From Novosphingobium sp. FKTRR1 (GTDB taxonomy: Bacteria; Pseudomonadota; Alphaproteobacteria; Sphingomonadales; Sphingomonadaceae): a stretch of 64,000 bases of DNA. Where the stretch lies: assembly GCF_020404405.1 (NCBI RefSeq), contig NZ_JAIZDA010000019.1, forward strand, positions 1 to 64,000. The letters are read 5' to 3'. The notes below the pieces were generated by a model. That model saw only the letters and a list, made by a program, of their open reading frames with translations, had not been told where the DNA came from and did not search any database. Below are positions 8,713 to 18,005 of the stretch, one piece after another. A program made the translations under genes and the position numbers. Every line of letters begins with the position of its first letter. The first letter of the stretch is position 1.

Positions 8713-9315
8713 TCTGGCATGGCCCATCCTGCATGACGGTCACGCTCATGGCGCATTGGCCGATGACCCAGCGCGTACCCATCCCGGAATTACGTCGGGC
8801 CCAGGGCACAGCGAACTTCATAACAGCCGTCGCTCGCGGTCTGACGCTGCACGAAATCACGCTGATCCGGCCGGCGGGTGCACTTCCGCAGCGGCAGCGC
8901 TTACCCTCCAGAACCATCCCAATGCAGCTTTACCCATAGACCAGCGCGTGGGGCCCGCGGGTTCCTGCACTGGAGGCTTTCGTACGCAAGCGCCCGAAAC
9001 CCTTCACAGACTACGCCATTCCGGTTTGCTGTGAACAAAGTGATTTGACTACCGGTTGGGACGCTCCGATTTGGTGCCGTGAAAGATGGCCTTGTTCGCG
9101 GATTAGGACTCCAGTTGGTTGGGGCTTCGAGCCGTGCCTTTAGATAACGGTACTAGTCTGTCGTCACCTGACCTGAGGGCTGTTTGTACAGCAAACGGAC
9201 GCAGTCTTCGTGTCGCTTGAATATGCTGTCTATCCAGAAATTTTGATGGAAAATTTTGGCTATCAGCTCGAGTTTGTTTATGTTATGTTCCGATTGGGAA
9301 GGCGATAGGTGCATC
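8713..9315 (+). other. Right end of the IS91-like element and flank; no gene
   Basis: About 600 nt without a supported gene. To about 9040 it is probably the non-coding 3' region of the IS91-like element, where the replication origin of such elements lies. An open frame at 8756-9034 has low-complexity, arginine- and proline-rich content and no family pattern, so I do not call it. From 9040 to 9315 the base composition is more AT-rich and leads to the small membrane-protein gene. Confidence 0.5.
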
Positions 9316-9531
9316 GTGGCTGAAGTATATGATCCGAAAAAGTCTACGCAGCCAAGCCAGGATTGGGCTGGCCTACGAGAGCTTGACGAGGCGCTGGCCG
9401 AAAACCGGTTGACCGAGTACCGGATCAAGAAGGCTTGGGCTGATCCGATCAATCGGATTGTGACCATTGCGGTTTGCCTGATCCTGGCTGTCTACGTCGG
9501 GTACGTGATGCTTGCAGACTTCATTCTTTGA
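9316..9531 (+). CDS. Small single-pass membrane protein, unknown function
   Basis: Best read from the GTG at 9316 (71 residues, starting MAEVYDPKK) because a GATAGG precedes it; an upstream in-frame ATG at 9256 would add 20 residues with no ribosome site. The N-terminal 45 residues are charged and cytoplasmic-looking (WAGLRELDEALAENRL). The C-terminal 24 residues form one transmembrane helix (IVTIAVCLILAVYVGYVMLA). It ends 5 nt from the stop of the convergent traG gene, leaving no room for a terminator. Function unknown; a role tied to the plasmid or transfer system is possible. Confidence 0.55.
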   Translation: MAEVYDPKKSTQPSQDWAGLRELDEALAENRLTEYRIKKAWADPINRIVTIAVCLILAVYVGYVMLADFIL

Positions 9532-9536
9532 AGGCC

Positions 9537-12233
9537 TTATTCGGGCCATTCCTTCACGTGCTTGGCTCGGTCCGCACTTACTCCTGTAGCATCTTTGGTC
9601 AGGGCTTGGAGCGAACTGCGTTGAGTCGCAATTGTGCGTCGACCCCGCATCTGCGCCTGTTCCACGCTCGAATGGATCCCCTCGACATTTGGTAGACGCG
9701 ATTGCTTGCCGCTGACCTTGCTCGCCGAGACCTGACGGACGCCAAGTGTGTCCGGCTGTGCCAGTGGCGAAGCTGAAGGGAGGGCTAGGTCGCCGGATAT
9801 ATCGTCGCGCAGCTTATCGGCATAGTTCTCGATGAACTTCGACTGCAATGCCTGCCCCGCTGGGCTGAGCTGAAAGGCCGTGTCGTCGAAGCGGGCATTG
9901 CCATAAAAGTCGCGATTGCGATCCAGCTCTGCAATGCCCCACTCGCGATATGCCTGGCTCAGGTTCAGACTGCCCGCGGCACTATGGCCGGCGAAGTACG
10001 AAGCCTGGCGCTCTAGCCGGTGCGCTGTCTCTTCTGCCCGCCGAGCCTCTCGGGAGTTGGCACGGCTTTCCGTGATACTGGAATTCAGTCCACTGGCACT
10101 CGAAGAGACCGACGAGTTTCCGGATGTGCTGATAGTGCGGAGGAAGCCATCGCGGGTGCTAGACCAGTTCTTGCTGTCGGACATCTGCTTGAGGCTACCG
10201 AGGATGCGAGAGCGATCTTCGGATGCAATCGCGGTGTCGCTGGTCGTCCAGGACTGATTTCGGCCACCCCGCGCTCCGACCCCTACTTTCGCGGTTCCGA
10301 AGTTACCGCCGAGGCCAGCAGATGCTTCGCCGTTCAAAAACCAGGCAATCGACATGTCATCAGCCGCCCGCCGCGACAGCCCGAACTGCCGCTGCAGACT
10401 GGCTGAGGCCTGATCCACCTCGCTGTAGGCGGTCTGAATGCTGTCCGATGTCGTGTTGCCCTGCGCGGTCTCGCTGCCACGAGACGAGTTGAACTGGCTG
10501 CGCAGCTCCCTGAACCGACTGATGGCATTGGAGGTCGACTGACTTGCGACATTGGCAAGGGTCTCGCTGCGGCTCTTAGCTTCGGATGCCATCGTCGCAA
10601 GGCGCGAGGAGAACTCGGCACCCAATGTCGGTGTGAAAGGGTAGCTCGAACTGGGCACCTGGTCGTAGGCCGCGTCGGGGAACGAAGATGTGACCGTACC
10701 GCTGTCACTGATCGTGCGGGTTTGCGGGGCGCCATAGGCAAAGCTCGGCGCCACGGTCCCTTGCGCGAACTGGCGCGTGAACACGTTCGAGTTGTCGATA
10801 CTGGAGTTGCCGAGCGACACATTGCCGGTGCTGGCCTCGCGTGCGGCTTCCTCCGCGGCGTTCTGGCTGGGGTTGAGGTAGGATGTCGCCTGCGATGAGA
10901 TTGCCATCGCGCCTTTGGCGACACCGCCAGCCAGAAACGGCACCGAGGCGATCAGATAGCCTGCCAGCAAGCTGATATCGGCATTGACGTCGGCCATGCC
11001 GGTGAGTGTCGCGAGGCTGAGCCCGGACCCATTCGCGACAGCGGCCATATCGGAAGCGCCCTTGGTCATCAGGATCATATGGAGGATGACGAAGAGCGGA
11101 CCCCAAGCTGCGAGATAGAAGAAGCCGGTCAGATAGCCTTTGAGTGCCGTGGGGCCGGTGCGGGGCAGCAGAAACAGCGGAAAAAGCACCGGGAACAGCG
11201 CGTAGAACAGCACGGTCAGGACGATATTGAGGAGCGGCACCCACTTCATCGCGTTGCTCGCAATCGAGCCGTAGGTGCGCTCGGTCTGGATATCGGCGCG
11301 GGTCTGGGCATAGACATCGATGCTCGCAGCCCCGCTGCTGCCTGCAAAGCCGTGCATCGCCTGCGCCATGGCGTTGATTGTCAGCGTCTGCTTGAAGATC
11401 TGCGAGGCATTGGCCGAGACGCCCGACAAGTACTGGAAGGCGACCGGAAGATCAGCCAGCAGCTTGGCCCTGGCGAGCGCAGCGGTCTGGTTCGGATAGA
11501 GCTGCCGCCCAAACGCCGTCGTCATGGCTGTGAAAAGGCCGGCCCACTGACCGTTCAGCGCGGTGTAGGCCTCGCGGCAGGTGAGAATGGTCGCTGTGAC
11601 TTTGCCGCTGGCTGCGTCGCGGGTGAGGAACCGCTGCGCGCGCGCCGGGCTGCCGGGGCCGATCGTGGTCCAGATGTCGGTGCTGTTCGCGAGGGTCTGC
11701 ATCGATACCCGGCCCAGCAGCACATCGTAGAACACGCATTGCCGAAAATGCTCGTCGAGATTGGCAGCGAATTCGGGATCGGAGATGCGCAGGCCCCGCG
11801 TCGCCTCAAACAGGCGCGCGCCGTAGACCATGCCGTTCTTCGAATAGTTGAGCTGCGGCGGCAGCGCGAAAACCACCTCAGCCGAGCCAGTCAGATAGTC
11901 GCCCACCTGGCTCGTGAAACTCGCCATGAGCGCAAGGCCGAGCGGCACATTGCTCACATTGGCGGGCGCAAGGCTGGGATTGATGCGGTCGGTGACGTGG
12001 ACGTCGAGCCGGGGCACCATAAGGCACGAGTACATGAGCGTCGCGCCAAGGAACCAGTTGATCCACGCACGCCAGTCCTGGCCGAACGCCAGCGTCAGCG
12101 CCGAGAGCCCGAGACCCATGACCATCACGACCTGCAGCAAACCCTTGTAGCCGCCGTTGCCGGTCCAGGCAGCGACCGCCCGGAACACCGCGACGAGGTA
12201 ATCACCGCCACCAATCGTGAAGACTTCGACCAT
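9537..12233 (-). CDS. traG: TraG, mating-pair stabilisation / pilus assembly protein
   Basis: 898 residues, close to F TraG (about 940). ATG at 12233 has AAGGGA 8 nt upstream. The N-terminal ~450 residues contain several membrane helices (GLLQVVMVMGLGLSALTLAF; then LNIVLTVLFYALFPVLFPLF) and match the TraG N-terminal domain that acts with TraH and TraF in pilus assembly and with TraN in mating-pair stabilisation at the inner membrane. The C-terminal half is a long polar Ser/Ala-rich region, which in F TraG is periplasmic and mediates entry exclusion with TraS of the recipient. It is the last gene of the tra operon; a TraS-like partner is not evident. Confidence 0.88.
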   Translation of the reverse strand: MVEVFTIGGGDYLVAVFRAVAAWTGNGGYKGLLQVVMVMGLGLSALTLAFGQDWRAWINWFLGATLMYSCLMVPRLDVHVTDRINPSLAPANVSNVPLGLALMASFTSQVGDYLTGSAEVVFALPPQLNYSKNGMVYGARLFEATRGLRISDPEFAANLDEHFRQCVFYDVLLGRVSMQTLANSTDIWTTIGPGSPARAQRFLTRDAASGKVTATILTCREAYTALNGQWAGLFTAMTTAFGRQLYPNQTAALARAKLLADLPVAFQYLSGVSANASQIFKQTLTINAMAQAMHGFAGSSGAASIDVYAQTRADIQTERTYGSIASNAMKWVPLLNIVLTVLFYALFPVLFPLFLLPRTGPTALKGYLTGFFYLAAWGPLFVILHMILMTKGASDMAAVANGSGLSLATLTGMADVNADISLLAGYLIASVPFLAGGVAKGAMAISSQATSYLNPSQNAAEEAAREASTGNVSLGNSSIDNSNVFTRQFAQGTVAPSFAYGAPQTRTISDSGTVTSSFPDAAYDQVPSSSYPFTPTLGAEFSSRLATMASEAKSRSETLANVASQSTSNAISRFRELRSQFNSSRGSETAQGNTTSDSIQTAYSEVDQASASLQRQFGLSRRAADDMSIAWFLNGEASAGLGGNFGTAKVGVGARGGRNQSWTTSDTAIASEDRSRILGSLKQMSDSKNWSSTRDGFLRTISTSGNSSVSSSASGLNSSITESRANSREARRAEETAHRLERQASYFAGHSAAGSLNLSQAYREWGIAELDRNRDFYGNARFDDTAFQLSPAGQALQSKFIENYADKLRDDISGDLALPSASPLAQPDTLGVRQVSASKVSGKQSRLPNVEGIHSSVEQAQMRGRRTIATQRSSLQALTKDATGVSADRAKHVKEWPE

Positions 12234-12269
12234 CTCGCTGGTCCCTTGCTGGCTTTATGAACTGACGTG

Positions 12270-13718
12270 TCAGTGGGTGAGTGCGCGGGTTTCGACGGCA
12301 CGCGACCAGTCGAGTGCGGCCGCCATGCCGGGCGACATCTGGCTGGCGAGCAGGTTCTCGATGAAGGCGGTCTTCTCGATGATCTGCATGATCGCCCCGA
12401 CTTTGGCCTGGGTATTGGCCTGCCGGTCGGCGAGCGCCTGACGGACCACGTTCACCTGGCCCTGCCACAGCGCGATCTTGGCCTCGTCGGCACCGATGAA
12501 GCTTGCCATCGAGCGGCTGGATTCGCTGACGATTCGGTCGAGCACCGCAAAGAGCAGGTCGACGCTGGCAATCTCGGCGAGGGTCTGGCGGTCATCGGTT
12601 GGCATGCCGCGTCCATAAGCGGCCTGGACGGTCAGGATCTTGTAGAGCGGGATCGAAGAAACCTGCAGCAGTTCCTTCTGCGCCGCCGTGATCGCGGTGT
12701 CGTCGCGGATCGCCTGGACCATGCCGTCGATCAGCGCAGCGATCCGCGGGCGCAGCGCCTTGGACGTTGGCACCGAGAGCGCTGCGAGGCCGGGGTTGAG
12801 GCACTGGTCGGGTTCGTCGCAGTGGAAGATCTTGACCGACCCGCCCGAACTGCCGTCGAGGAGTGCTGAGACTAGGGTCGACGAGGCATCACCAGCTACG
12901 GGAACAAACTTGCCCGGCGTGTCGTCCTTGGGCGGCTGGTAGATCACGGTGCCGACCAGGGTCATCGCGTACTCGGCGAGTTCCTGGTCGAACGTGCCGC
13001 CGGGCGAGAAGAAGGCGGACTTCTTGAGCACGGTCCAGGTGTAGTTGCGAGGGATCCCCGGATTGACGTCCTTGAAGCTCGCATCTGCACTCGCCGTCGT
13101 GCTGGCCCGTTCGCCGCGGGTGCCGCAGCCGTGCTTGGCGGCGGCGTAGTCGGTGAAGATGCCTTGGCTGTTACCAATAGCCTCGCAGACCGCCTTGTCG
13201 GCCAGGTCGCCCTTGGGCCAGACACCGCCGACGAGACCCTGCGCCATCTCGCAAGAATTGATGCTCAAGTTGTTCATGAGCTGCGCCTTCTGCGCAAACT
13301 CCTGCATGATTTTCGAGCATTCAGGGCAGACGGTGTCGATGGCGAGGCTAAAGGCAAAGCCGACCGCGTTGTTGGCGACGGCTTTGAGCATCGCGACGAT
13401 CTCGCTGGCATTGATGAAGCTGAACGAGCCCGCAAACAGGTCGATCCCGCCGCAGCCGGCGCGGGCCTTGGGCAATTGCAGGTTGGCGATCGTGGTCGTC
13501 TTCTGCGGGAAGCGCGTCCAGACATTGCCGAGGCTGTAGTAGCCCGCCGACTGGCCCTGAAACGCGGTCGGGCCGTTGACGTTGGCCGCGCCGCCCACAT
13601 CGTTAAGGAACGCATCCATCGAGCTGCCGACATTGGCGCCGGCTGGCGCCGGGATCGAGACGAGGGGGAGGGCGAGCGCCATGATCGCGGCGGTCAGGCG
13701 CTGGGAGCTAGTAGTCAT
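12270..13718 (-). CDS. traH: TraH, F-pilus assembly protein
   Basis: 482 residues, similar in length to F TraH. The start ATG at 13718 overlaps the end of traF by 11 nt. An N-terminal signal peptide (AAIMALALPLVSIPAPAGA) predicts export to the periplasm. The body has the conserved TraH opening GSSMDAFLNDVGGAANVNGP and GGIDLFAGSFSFI, and cysteine pairs (CPEC near 137, further Cys near 157 and 182) that need disulfide formation, consistent with the DsbC-like and TraF-like genes in the operon. In F it is part of the TrbI/TraF/TraH/TraU/TraW/TrbB group needed for pilus extension and retraction. Confidence 0.9.
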   Translation of the reverse strand: MTTSSQRLTAAIMALALPLVSIPAPAGANVGSSMDAFLNDVGGAANVNGPTAFQGQSAGYYSLGNVWTRFPQKTTTIANLQLPKARAGCGGIDLFAGSFSFINASEIVAMLKAVANNAVGFAFSLAIDTVCPECSKIMQEFAQKAQLMNNLSINSCEMAQGLVGGVWPKGDLADKAVCEAIGNSQGIFTDYAAAKHGCGTRGERASTTASADASFKDVNPGIPRNYTWTVLKKSAFFSPGGTFDQELAEYAMTLVGTVIYQPPKDDTPGKFVPVAGDASSTLVSALLDGSSGGSVKIFHCDEPDQCLNPGLAALSVPTSKALRPRIAALIDGMVQAIRDDTAITAAQKELLQVSSIPLYKILTVQAAYGRGMPTDDRQTLAEIASVDLLFAVLDRIVSESSRSMASFIGADEAKIALWQGQVNVVRQALADRQANTQAKVGAIMQIIEKTAFIENLLASQMSPGMAAALDWSRAVETRALTH

Positions 13719-14535
13719 GGCCGGCTTCCTTGGAGGTGAGGAGGTAGATGCGGTCCTGGAGCTCGTCGGCCGACATCACGCCGTAGCCGATCGGGATCGC
13801 GCGGTGCGCGGCGGCATCCCAGAGGACGACGGCGGGCGTGATCCCGGGTTCGAGGCCCATGCGGGCGCGCTGGTTGGTCTCGGCGGTGTAGCGCGGGAAA
13901 TCGGGCGAGGGCCCGCCGTCGGTGGAGATCGCGCGTACCTCGATCGCCCAGGTTGCCGCGACTGAGCGCACGATTGGCGACATCACCGAACAGGCACTGC
14001 AGCTTTGCGCGAAGAAGTAGAAGAGACCGTAGCGCTCGGAGAGGTGCGCCATGACAGAATCGCGCTCCGCCTTGCGCGCGTCCTGCCATTGCCGTTTTCC
14101 GAGCGTCGAGACGGGGCGCTGCAGCGTGTAGTCGAGGTCCGGATCTTGCCAGATCGAACGCTGCCAGACATCGCTGAAGAGCGAAGCGCGGTCGAGCTGC
14201 GCGCGCTGAAAGCGGATATAGGCGGTCACATTGGCAGGGGTGGGCTCTAGGATCGCGCGGGCCTTCAGCTCGCGCAGCTCGGCGGTGATCGTATCGAGTT
14301 GCTGGGTTGCGGATGCCGCGGGTGCAGGGATGGCCTGGGCCAGTTCTGCTGGCTTCGGCTTCGTGCAGTAGAACCAGTATCCGAGCTGGCGTTCGGTGCA
14401 GTAGAAGGGATCATCGGCCGCCTGCGCTGTAGCCGGCGGCTGATCAGCGGCGCAGACCGGGGCGGCAAGTTCGGCCAGCAGGGTGGCGGCGAGCACGGCG
14501 GCGCGGGCCGCGCGGTCAATGCGAAGCTTGGGCAT
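13708..14535 (-). CDS. traF: TraF, periplasmic thioredoxin-fold pilus assembly protein
   Basis: 275 residues. Signal peptide at the N-terminus (LAATLLAELAAPVCA). FYCTERQLGYWFYC near residue 43 is the conserved TraF opening 'GWxFYC'. The thioredoxin-like domain carries CSAC near residue 178, a real CxxC; F TraF lacks one, so this protein may be redox-active, as in the TrsF/R27-type branch. It sits between traN and traH, overlapping both (20 nt and 11 nt). Expected to work in the periplasm on pilus assembly proteins. Confidence 0.88.
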   Translation of the reverse strand: MPKLRIDRAARAAVLAATLLAELAAPVCAADQPPATAQAADDPFYCTERQLGYWFYCTKPKPAELAQAIPAPAASATQQLDTITAELRELKARAILEPTPANVTAYIRFQRAQLDRASLFSDVWQRSIWQDPDLDYTLQRPVSTLGKRQWQDARKAERDSVMAHLSERYGLFYFFAQSCSACSVMSPIVRSVAATWAIEVRAISTDGGPSPDFPRYTAETNQRARMGLEPGITPAVVLWDAAAHRAIPIGYGVMSADELQDRIYLLTSKEAGHDY

Positions 14536-16207
14536 AGTAGGCCTCGATTTTCTGCTGGAGGTCGCTCGCGGCCTGGAGTTCGTCGGGCAGGCGCGCAGCG
14601 TTGGTGAAGTCGGCGTAGACTTCGCTGAAATCCATCTTCGAGAGGTCGAGCTTCGCGAACTCCTCGACGGTGAACCCCGAGCAGCTTTCTTCCTTGGGCG
14701 GGGCCCAAGGCTTGTTCAGCTGCACCCGGCCTTGCTCCTGAAGCACGCGCGAGAGCTTCGATTCAAAGCAGCAGTAGACCTTGCGCTTGGTGAAGCAGAC
14801 GCCGAGGAAACTCGAAGCGCAGTAGGTCCCGACATAGCTGCACAGGCCCTTGGCGTCGCGCTCGTGGAGGAGCCGTTCCTCGCGGCTGCAGCCAAGCGCT
14901 ACAAGAAGCTGGATGCCCGGGATCAGCGGGAAACCCTTGCCCTTGCAGCAGTTCAATATGCCGAAGACTTTGGACGCGCAGCTCGCGCGCTCGCCTTCGA
15001 AGAGCTTGAGGTTGGCTTGATCGAACTCGCGGCGCGCCTGGTTCATGGCGCCAAGCGCGACGGCGGCATCCTTGAACTCGGTGTTGGGCTGACGGTCGAT
15101 GGTCTCGCAGGAGCCGTCGATGCAGTAGACATCGCCGTCGCAGATGAACTGGTCGGGATCGGTTGGCTCATCCGGAACGGGGCAATCGTAGACCCGCTCC
15201 CAGGTCCGGCAGGGCTCATCGGTCAGGCAATCGGCGCGGACAAAATGGCAGCCGGGATTGGCGTCCAGTGCCGAGCAGTCCTGCTTCGCCGCGTATGCTG
15301 CACAAGTATAACTGCGCTCCCAGCCCCAGCAGGGCCGGGTTATGGACAAGCCGCCGACCGTGCGGGTGACGGGATCGCTGTCGGTGCAGGTCTCGCTGTC
15401 CTGCGTGCAGTCGCTGTCAGCGGCAAGGCCTGCGCAGGCGCTCTCGTCGCGCACGGTGTCAACCGTTGTACCCGGCCTGACAGCCACTGGAGTGAAACCC
15501 GCCACCTGCTCGGTGCAGGTGAACTCATCGACCGGATCACCGGGCTCGGTGCAGCCCCCGCCGGCAAATGTCTTGTCACGTTGCAGACACGGGCCGGGAT
15601 GCGTGCCGGTCTTGCGGCATTTTGGGCCGATGAAAGCCGAGCAGTCACCACCGGTCGAGCAGAAGTAGAGGTAGGTGGATGCATCGCGCAGCTGCGGGGT
15701 CAGGCGAACCGTGCAGCTGCGGTTCTCGGCAGTGGCCGTGAAACCGGTGTTGCAGGTCGCGTTGTAGCGTGCCGCCGCGCTGGTGGATGGGGGGAGCGGG
15801 ACGCAGCGCCCGGCAGTGCCGTTTCCGCCCATGCCGCTCGCATACGTCATCGGATCGCCGCTGATCGTGCGGCTGCGGGCGATTGTGGCATCGAGATCCA
15901 CCGGCGTGAACCTTGCGCGGTGTTGCAGGGAATCGCGCACTGTCCGGTAACCCGCATGATTATTGCTCTGCCTTGCAGCTTCGTGCGCCATGCGATCGGG
16001 ATCGGCAAAGTAGCCCGATTGCGCAGGCGTCCCGTTGTACCCCGGAATGCGTGTCGCATCGGGCGCAGTGGTCGCAGCGGTCTTGGCAGCAGCGGCCTTG
16101 GCGGCGCCGAAGGCCTTGCCATCGGCGCGAGCCGCGTCGGGGCTGCTCTGGGCCAGTACCGGCAGTGCGGTCATGAGCAGCAGGAGGGTGGATAGGCGGC
16201 GGATCAT
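14516..16207 (-). CDS. traN: TraN, outer-membrane mating-pair stabilisation adhesin
   Basis: 563 residues from ATG 16207, which overlaps the trbC stop as ATGA; the open frame extends to 16348, but that part overlaps trbC. Signal peptide LSTLLLLMTALPVLAQ. The protein is extremely cysteine-rich (more than 40 Cys) with repeats of the form C-x5-12-C, and its C-terminal third has the conserved CCKGKG, GLCSYVGTYCASS, FTKRKVYCCFESKLSRVLQE pattern seen in TraN. In F, TraN sits in the outer membrane and grips recipient OmpA or LPS to stabilise mating pairs. The central variable part (about 150-330) likely decides receptor choice. Confidence 0.9.
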   Translation of the reverse strand: MIRRLSTLLLLMTALPVLAQSSPDAARADGKAFGAAKAAAAKTAATTAPDATRIPGYNGTPAQSGYFADPDRMAHEAARQSNNHAGYRTVRDSLQHRARFTPVDLDATIARSRTISGDPMTYASGMGGNGTAGRCVPLPPSTSAAARYNATCNTGFTATAENRSCTVRLTPQLRDASTYLYFCSTGGDCSAFIGPKCRKTGTHPGPCLQRDKTFAGGGCTEPGDPVDEFTCTEQVAGFTPVAVRPGTTVDTVRDESACAGLAADSDCTQDSETCTDSDPVTRTVGGLSITRPCWGWERSYTCAAYAAKQDCSALDANPGCHFVRADCLTDEPCRTWERVYDCPVPDEPTDPDQFICDGDVYCIDGSCETIDRQPNTEFKDAAVALGAMNQARREFDQANLKLFEGERASCASKVFGILNCCKGKGFPLIPGIQLLVALGCSREERLLHERDAKGLCSYVGTYCASSFLGVCFTKRKVYCCFESKLSRVLQEQGRVQLNKPWAPPKEESCSGFTVEEFAKLDLSKMDFSEVYADFTNAARLPDELQAASDLQQKIEAYYAQASH

Positions 16208-16977
16208 CGCGCTCGCTCCTCGAGCCGCGCGCGATATTGGGCCGCGAGTTTTGCGCCGGGACCACCACCACCCGCTATCGTGTCGAGCGCATAGGCCGCG
16301 GTGACATTGCCGCTGATCTGGTCGAACGGCGGGACATTGGTCGTGCAATCGAAGCCGTCGCAGAGATCGAAGTCGCTGCTGGCGACCACATAGGTCGGCA
16401 CCGTCTCGATCCCGAAGGCGCGGAACAGGCGCGGATCGATCCCGACCCCGTCACGGCGCTCGCCGGGCGCAAGCACGCGCGACAGCGCGGCAGTCATGGC
16501 CTGGGCGCTGCCGCGCGTCAGCCCGCGAAACACCACCACGCCGCCCGCGCGCGGGACATCGACCATCATCGCCTTGAGCGCGGCCGGCGGCATTGAGGTA
16601 CTGGCAAAGGCAATAAAGCGCGGCGCCTCGCCGAGATCCGCCTTTGCCATGGTTCCCGCATCGGCGACCATGCCGTCGAAATCGAACACATCGCCGGTCT
16701 TGCCGGTCTGAAGTCGCGGACTTGCCGCCAAACGCGCACCATTGGCCTGGCCTTGCTCCGCAGTGCCGGTGGCCGAGGCGCTGACCGCTTTGGCGCGGGC
16801 CCGCGCGGTCGTAGCGAGAGCCTCGGCTTCGCTAGCCTGTTCGCCTGCACGCGCGCGAATAGCCGCGACATCGATATCCGCCGGTACGCTCTGCGCGAGC
16901 GCGCCGCCGAGGGCGGATGTCATGACAAGACCCGTGAGCGCCCAGGTGCGAAGGGAGAGGGAGGGCCGGCGGCTCAT
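16204..16977 (-). CDS. trbC: TrbC, periplasmic pilus assembly protein
   Basis: 257 residues from ATG 16977, set by the ATGA overlap with the traU stop; the longer frame to 17463 runs through traU. Signal peptide LTGLVMTSALGGALAQ. The C-terminal 150 residues match the type-F TrbC domain: FIAFASTSMPPAALKAMM, GGVVVFRGLTRGS, FRAFGIETVPTYVV. It is a thioredoxin-like fold without a working CxxC. In F it interacts with TraW and is needed for pilus formation. Its partner traW is two genes away in the same operon. Confidence 0.9.
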   Translation of the reverse strand: MSRRPSLSLRTWALTGLVMTSALGGALAQSVPADIDVAAIRARAGEQASEAEALATTARARAKAVSASATGTAEQGQANGARLAASPRLQTGKTGDVFDFDGMVADAGTMAKADLGEAPRFIAFASTSMPPAALKAMMVDVPRAGGVVVFRGLTRGSAQAMTAALSRVLAPGERRDGVGIDPRLFRAFGIETVPTYVVASSDFDLCDGFDCTTNVPPFDQISGNVTAAYALDTIAGGGGPGAKLAAQYRARLEERAR

Positions 16978-18005
16978 AGGGCGCAGCAATTGCGTTTGCG
17001 CCAGACGAGGTAGCCCATGTCCTCGCCGATCGCGGGATAGACCTGTCCTGCCGACATGAAGGTCGTCGAGGCGCCAATCGGCGCGCAGGCATAGCGGCCG
17101 CTGGTCTGGGGATTGGGGTTGGTCGCCTGGAAGCGATACTGCTGCTTGCGCATGACCGGCATGAGGTATTTGCCGCAGAGACCCTTGCCGCCCATCGTGC
17201 CCCAGGCGACGAGCTCGCGGTGGAGCTTGTAGGCAAAGCGCGCGAGCGTGAGGCGCGAGGCCTGGACATGGCCGATCGTCGCCGAGACGTTGCCGTTCAG
17301 CGGGTACATCGTCCCCTGGCAGCCCGCGCACCAGAACAGGTCGTCGCTGGGAAGTTTGGTGGTGGCCGCAACGCAATCGGCTGCGCAGGCAGCAAGCGCG
17401 AGCGGATTGGCGAAGAGCACTGCCTCGGGGTTGATGATCGCTGTGAGCTCGCTGTCTTGCCACAGCGGATCGAGCTCGGTGATGTAGAGAATGTCGACCG
17501 AGCCCTGCTCAAGGCAGAGGAAGTCGGCCACCAGTTCCATCCAGTAGATCAGCGGGTAGGCGTACCAGTGGATATGCCACTGCGAGGCATACTGGGCCGC
17601 GCCGCCTACCGCCGAAGGTCCGGCCATGGTCTTGAAGCCGATGTCGAAGCCCGGATCGAGCTTGAGCCCGCCCAGGTTGACGAAGCACCATGGCTTCATG
17701 CTGACGTCGGCGAGCCGCACCGGTTCCCAGAAGCCCATGGCGATGCCGGGGCGCAGGCCGCAGAGACACACCGGGAGCGCAGGGTTGCTGGTGTCAGGCC
17801 GGCCCGATGGCCAGATCTTGAGCCCGCCGATCGAAATCGGAAACAGGCAGGACCAGCAGATATCGGTGATCGGGTTCACGAAATGCCCGGTGCAGCGCCC
17901 CGGACCCGATGCGGCTGCTGCGGGCGAAGGCGCGGCGGTGACGGCAAGCGCTAGGCCTGCGGCGGCCGCGAACGCGTGACGGACAAGCGAGCCGAGCCGC
18001 GTCAT
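16974..18005 (-). CDS. traU: TraU, pilus assembly protein
   Basis: 343 residues, about the size of F TraU (330). Signal peptide ending in AAAASG. Strongly conserved TraU features: GHFVNPITDICWSCLFPISI, CLCGLRPGIAMGFWEPVRL, then paired cysteines (CAADC, CAGCQG) and a C-terminal CC. The cysteines suggest disulfide dependence. It acts in the periplasm in pilus assembly and DNA transfer. Start overlaps the traW stop and its end overlaps trbC, both as ATGA. Confidence 0.93.
   Translation of the reverse strand: MTRLGSLVRHAFAAAAGLALAVTAAPSPAAAASGPGRCTGHFVNPITDICWSCLFPISIGGLKIWPSGRPDTSNPALPVCLCGLRPGIAMGFWEPVRLADVSMKPWCFVNLGGLKLDPGFDIGFKTMAGPSAVGGAAQYASQWHIHWYAYPLIYWMELVADFLCLEQGSVDILYITELDPLWQDSELTAIINPEAVLFANPLALAACAADCVAATTKLPSDDLFWCAGCQGTMYPLNGNVSATIGHVQASRLTLARFAYKLHRELVAWGTMGGKGLCGKYLMPVMRKQQYRFQATNPNPQTSGRYACAPIGASTTFMSAGQVYPAIGEDMGYLVWRKRNCCAL

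Larger units (their letters stand above)
6540..9040 (+). mobile_element. IS91-like element with tyrosine recombinase and HUH transposase
   Basis: The element carries two adjacent genes, a phage-type integrase (6610-7515) and an IS91-type single-strand transposase (7519-8712), the pairing seen in many alphaproteobacterial IS91 relatives. These move by rolling-circle transposition and leave no terminal inverted repeats or target duplications, so the ends are uncertain. TGTTC at 6540-6544 and GAAC at about 9032 are candidate edges because IS91 targets GTTC/GAAC-type tetranucleotides. About 330 nt of non-coding right end follow the transposase. The element lies next to the distal end of the tra operon. 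Confidence 0.7.

Noticed and set aside
8756..9034. 92-codon open frame after the IS91 transposase
   Set aside because: Low-complexity and charged without a motif; it falls in the non-coding right end of the element.
11079..12260. 393-codon open frame on the plus strand
   Set aside because: It runs antisense to traG, whose reading frame has clear homology and membrane segments; the plus-strand product is Arg- and Gly-rich with no family pattern.
14483..16195. 570-codon open frame on the plus strand
   Set aside because: It is a shadow of the Cys-rich traN gene in high-GC DNA; no domain or ribosome site supports it.
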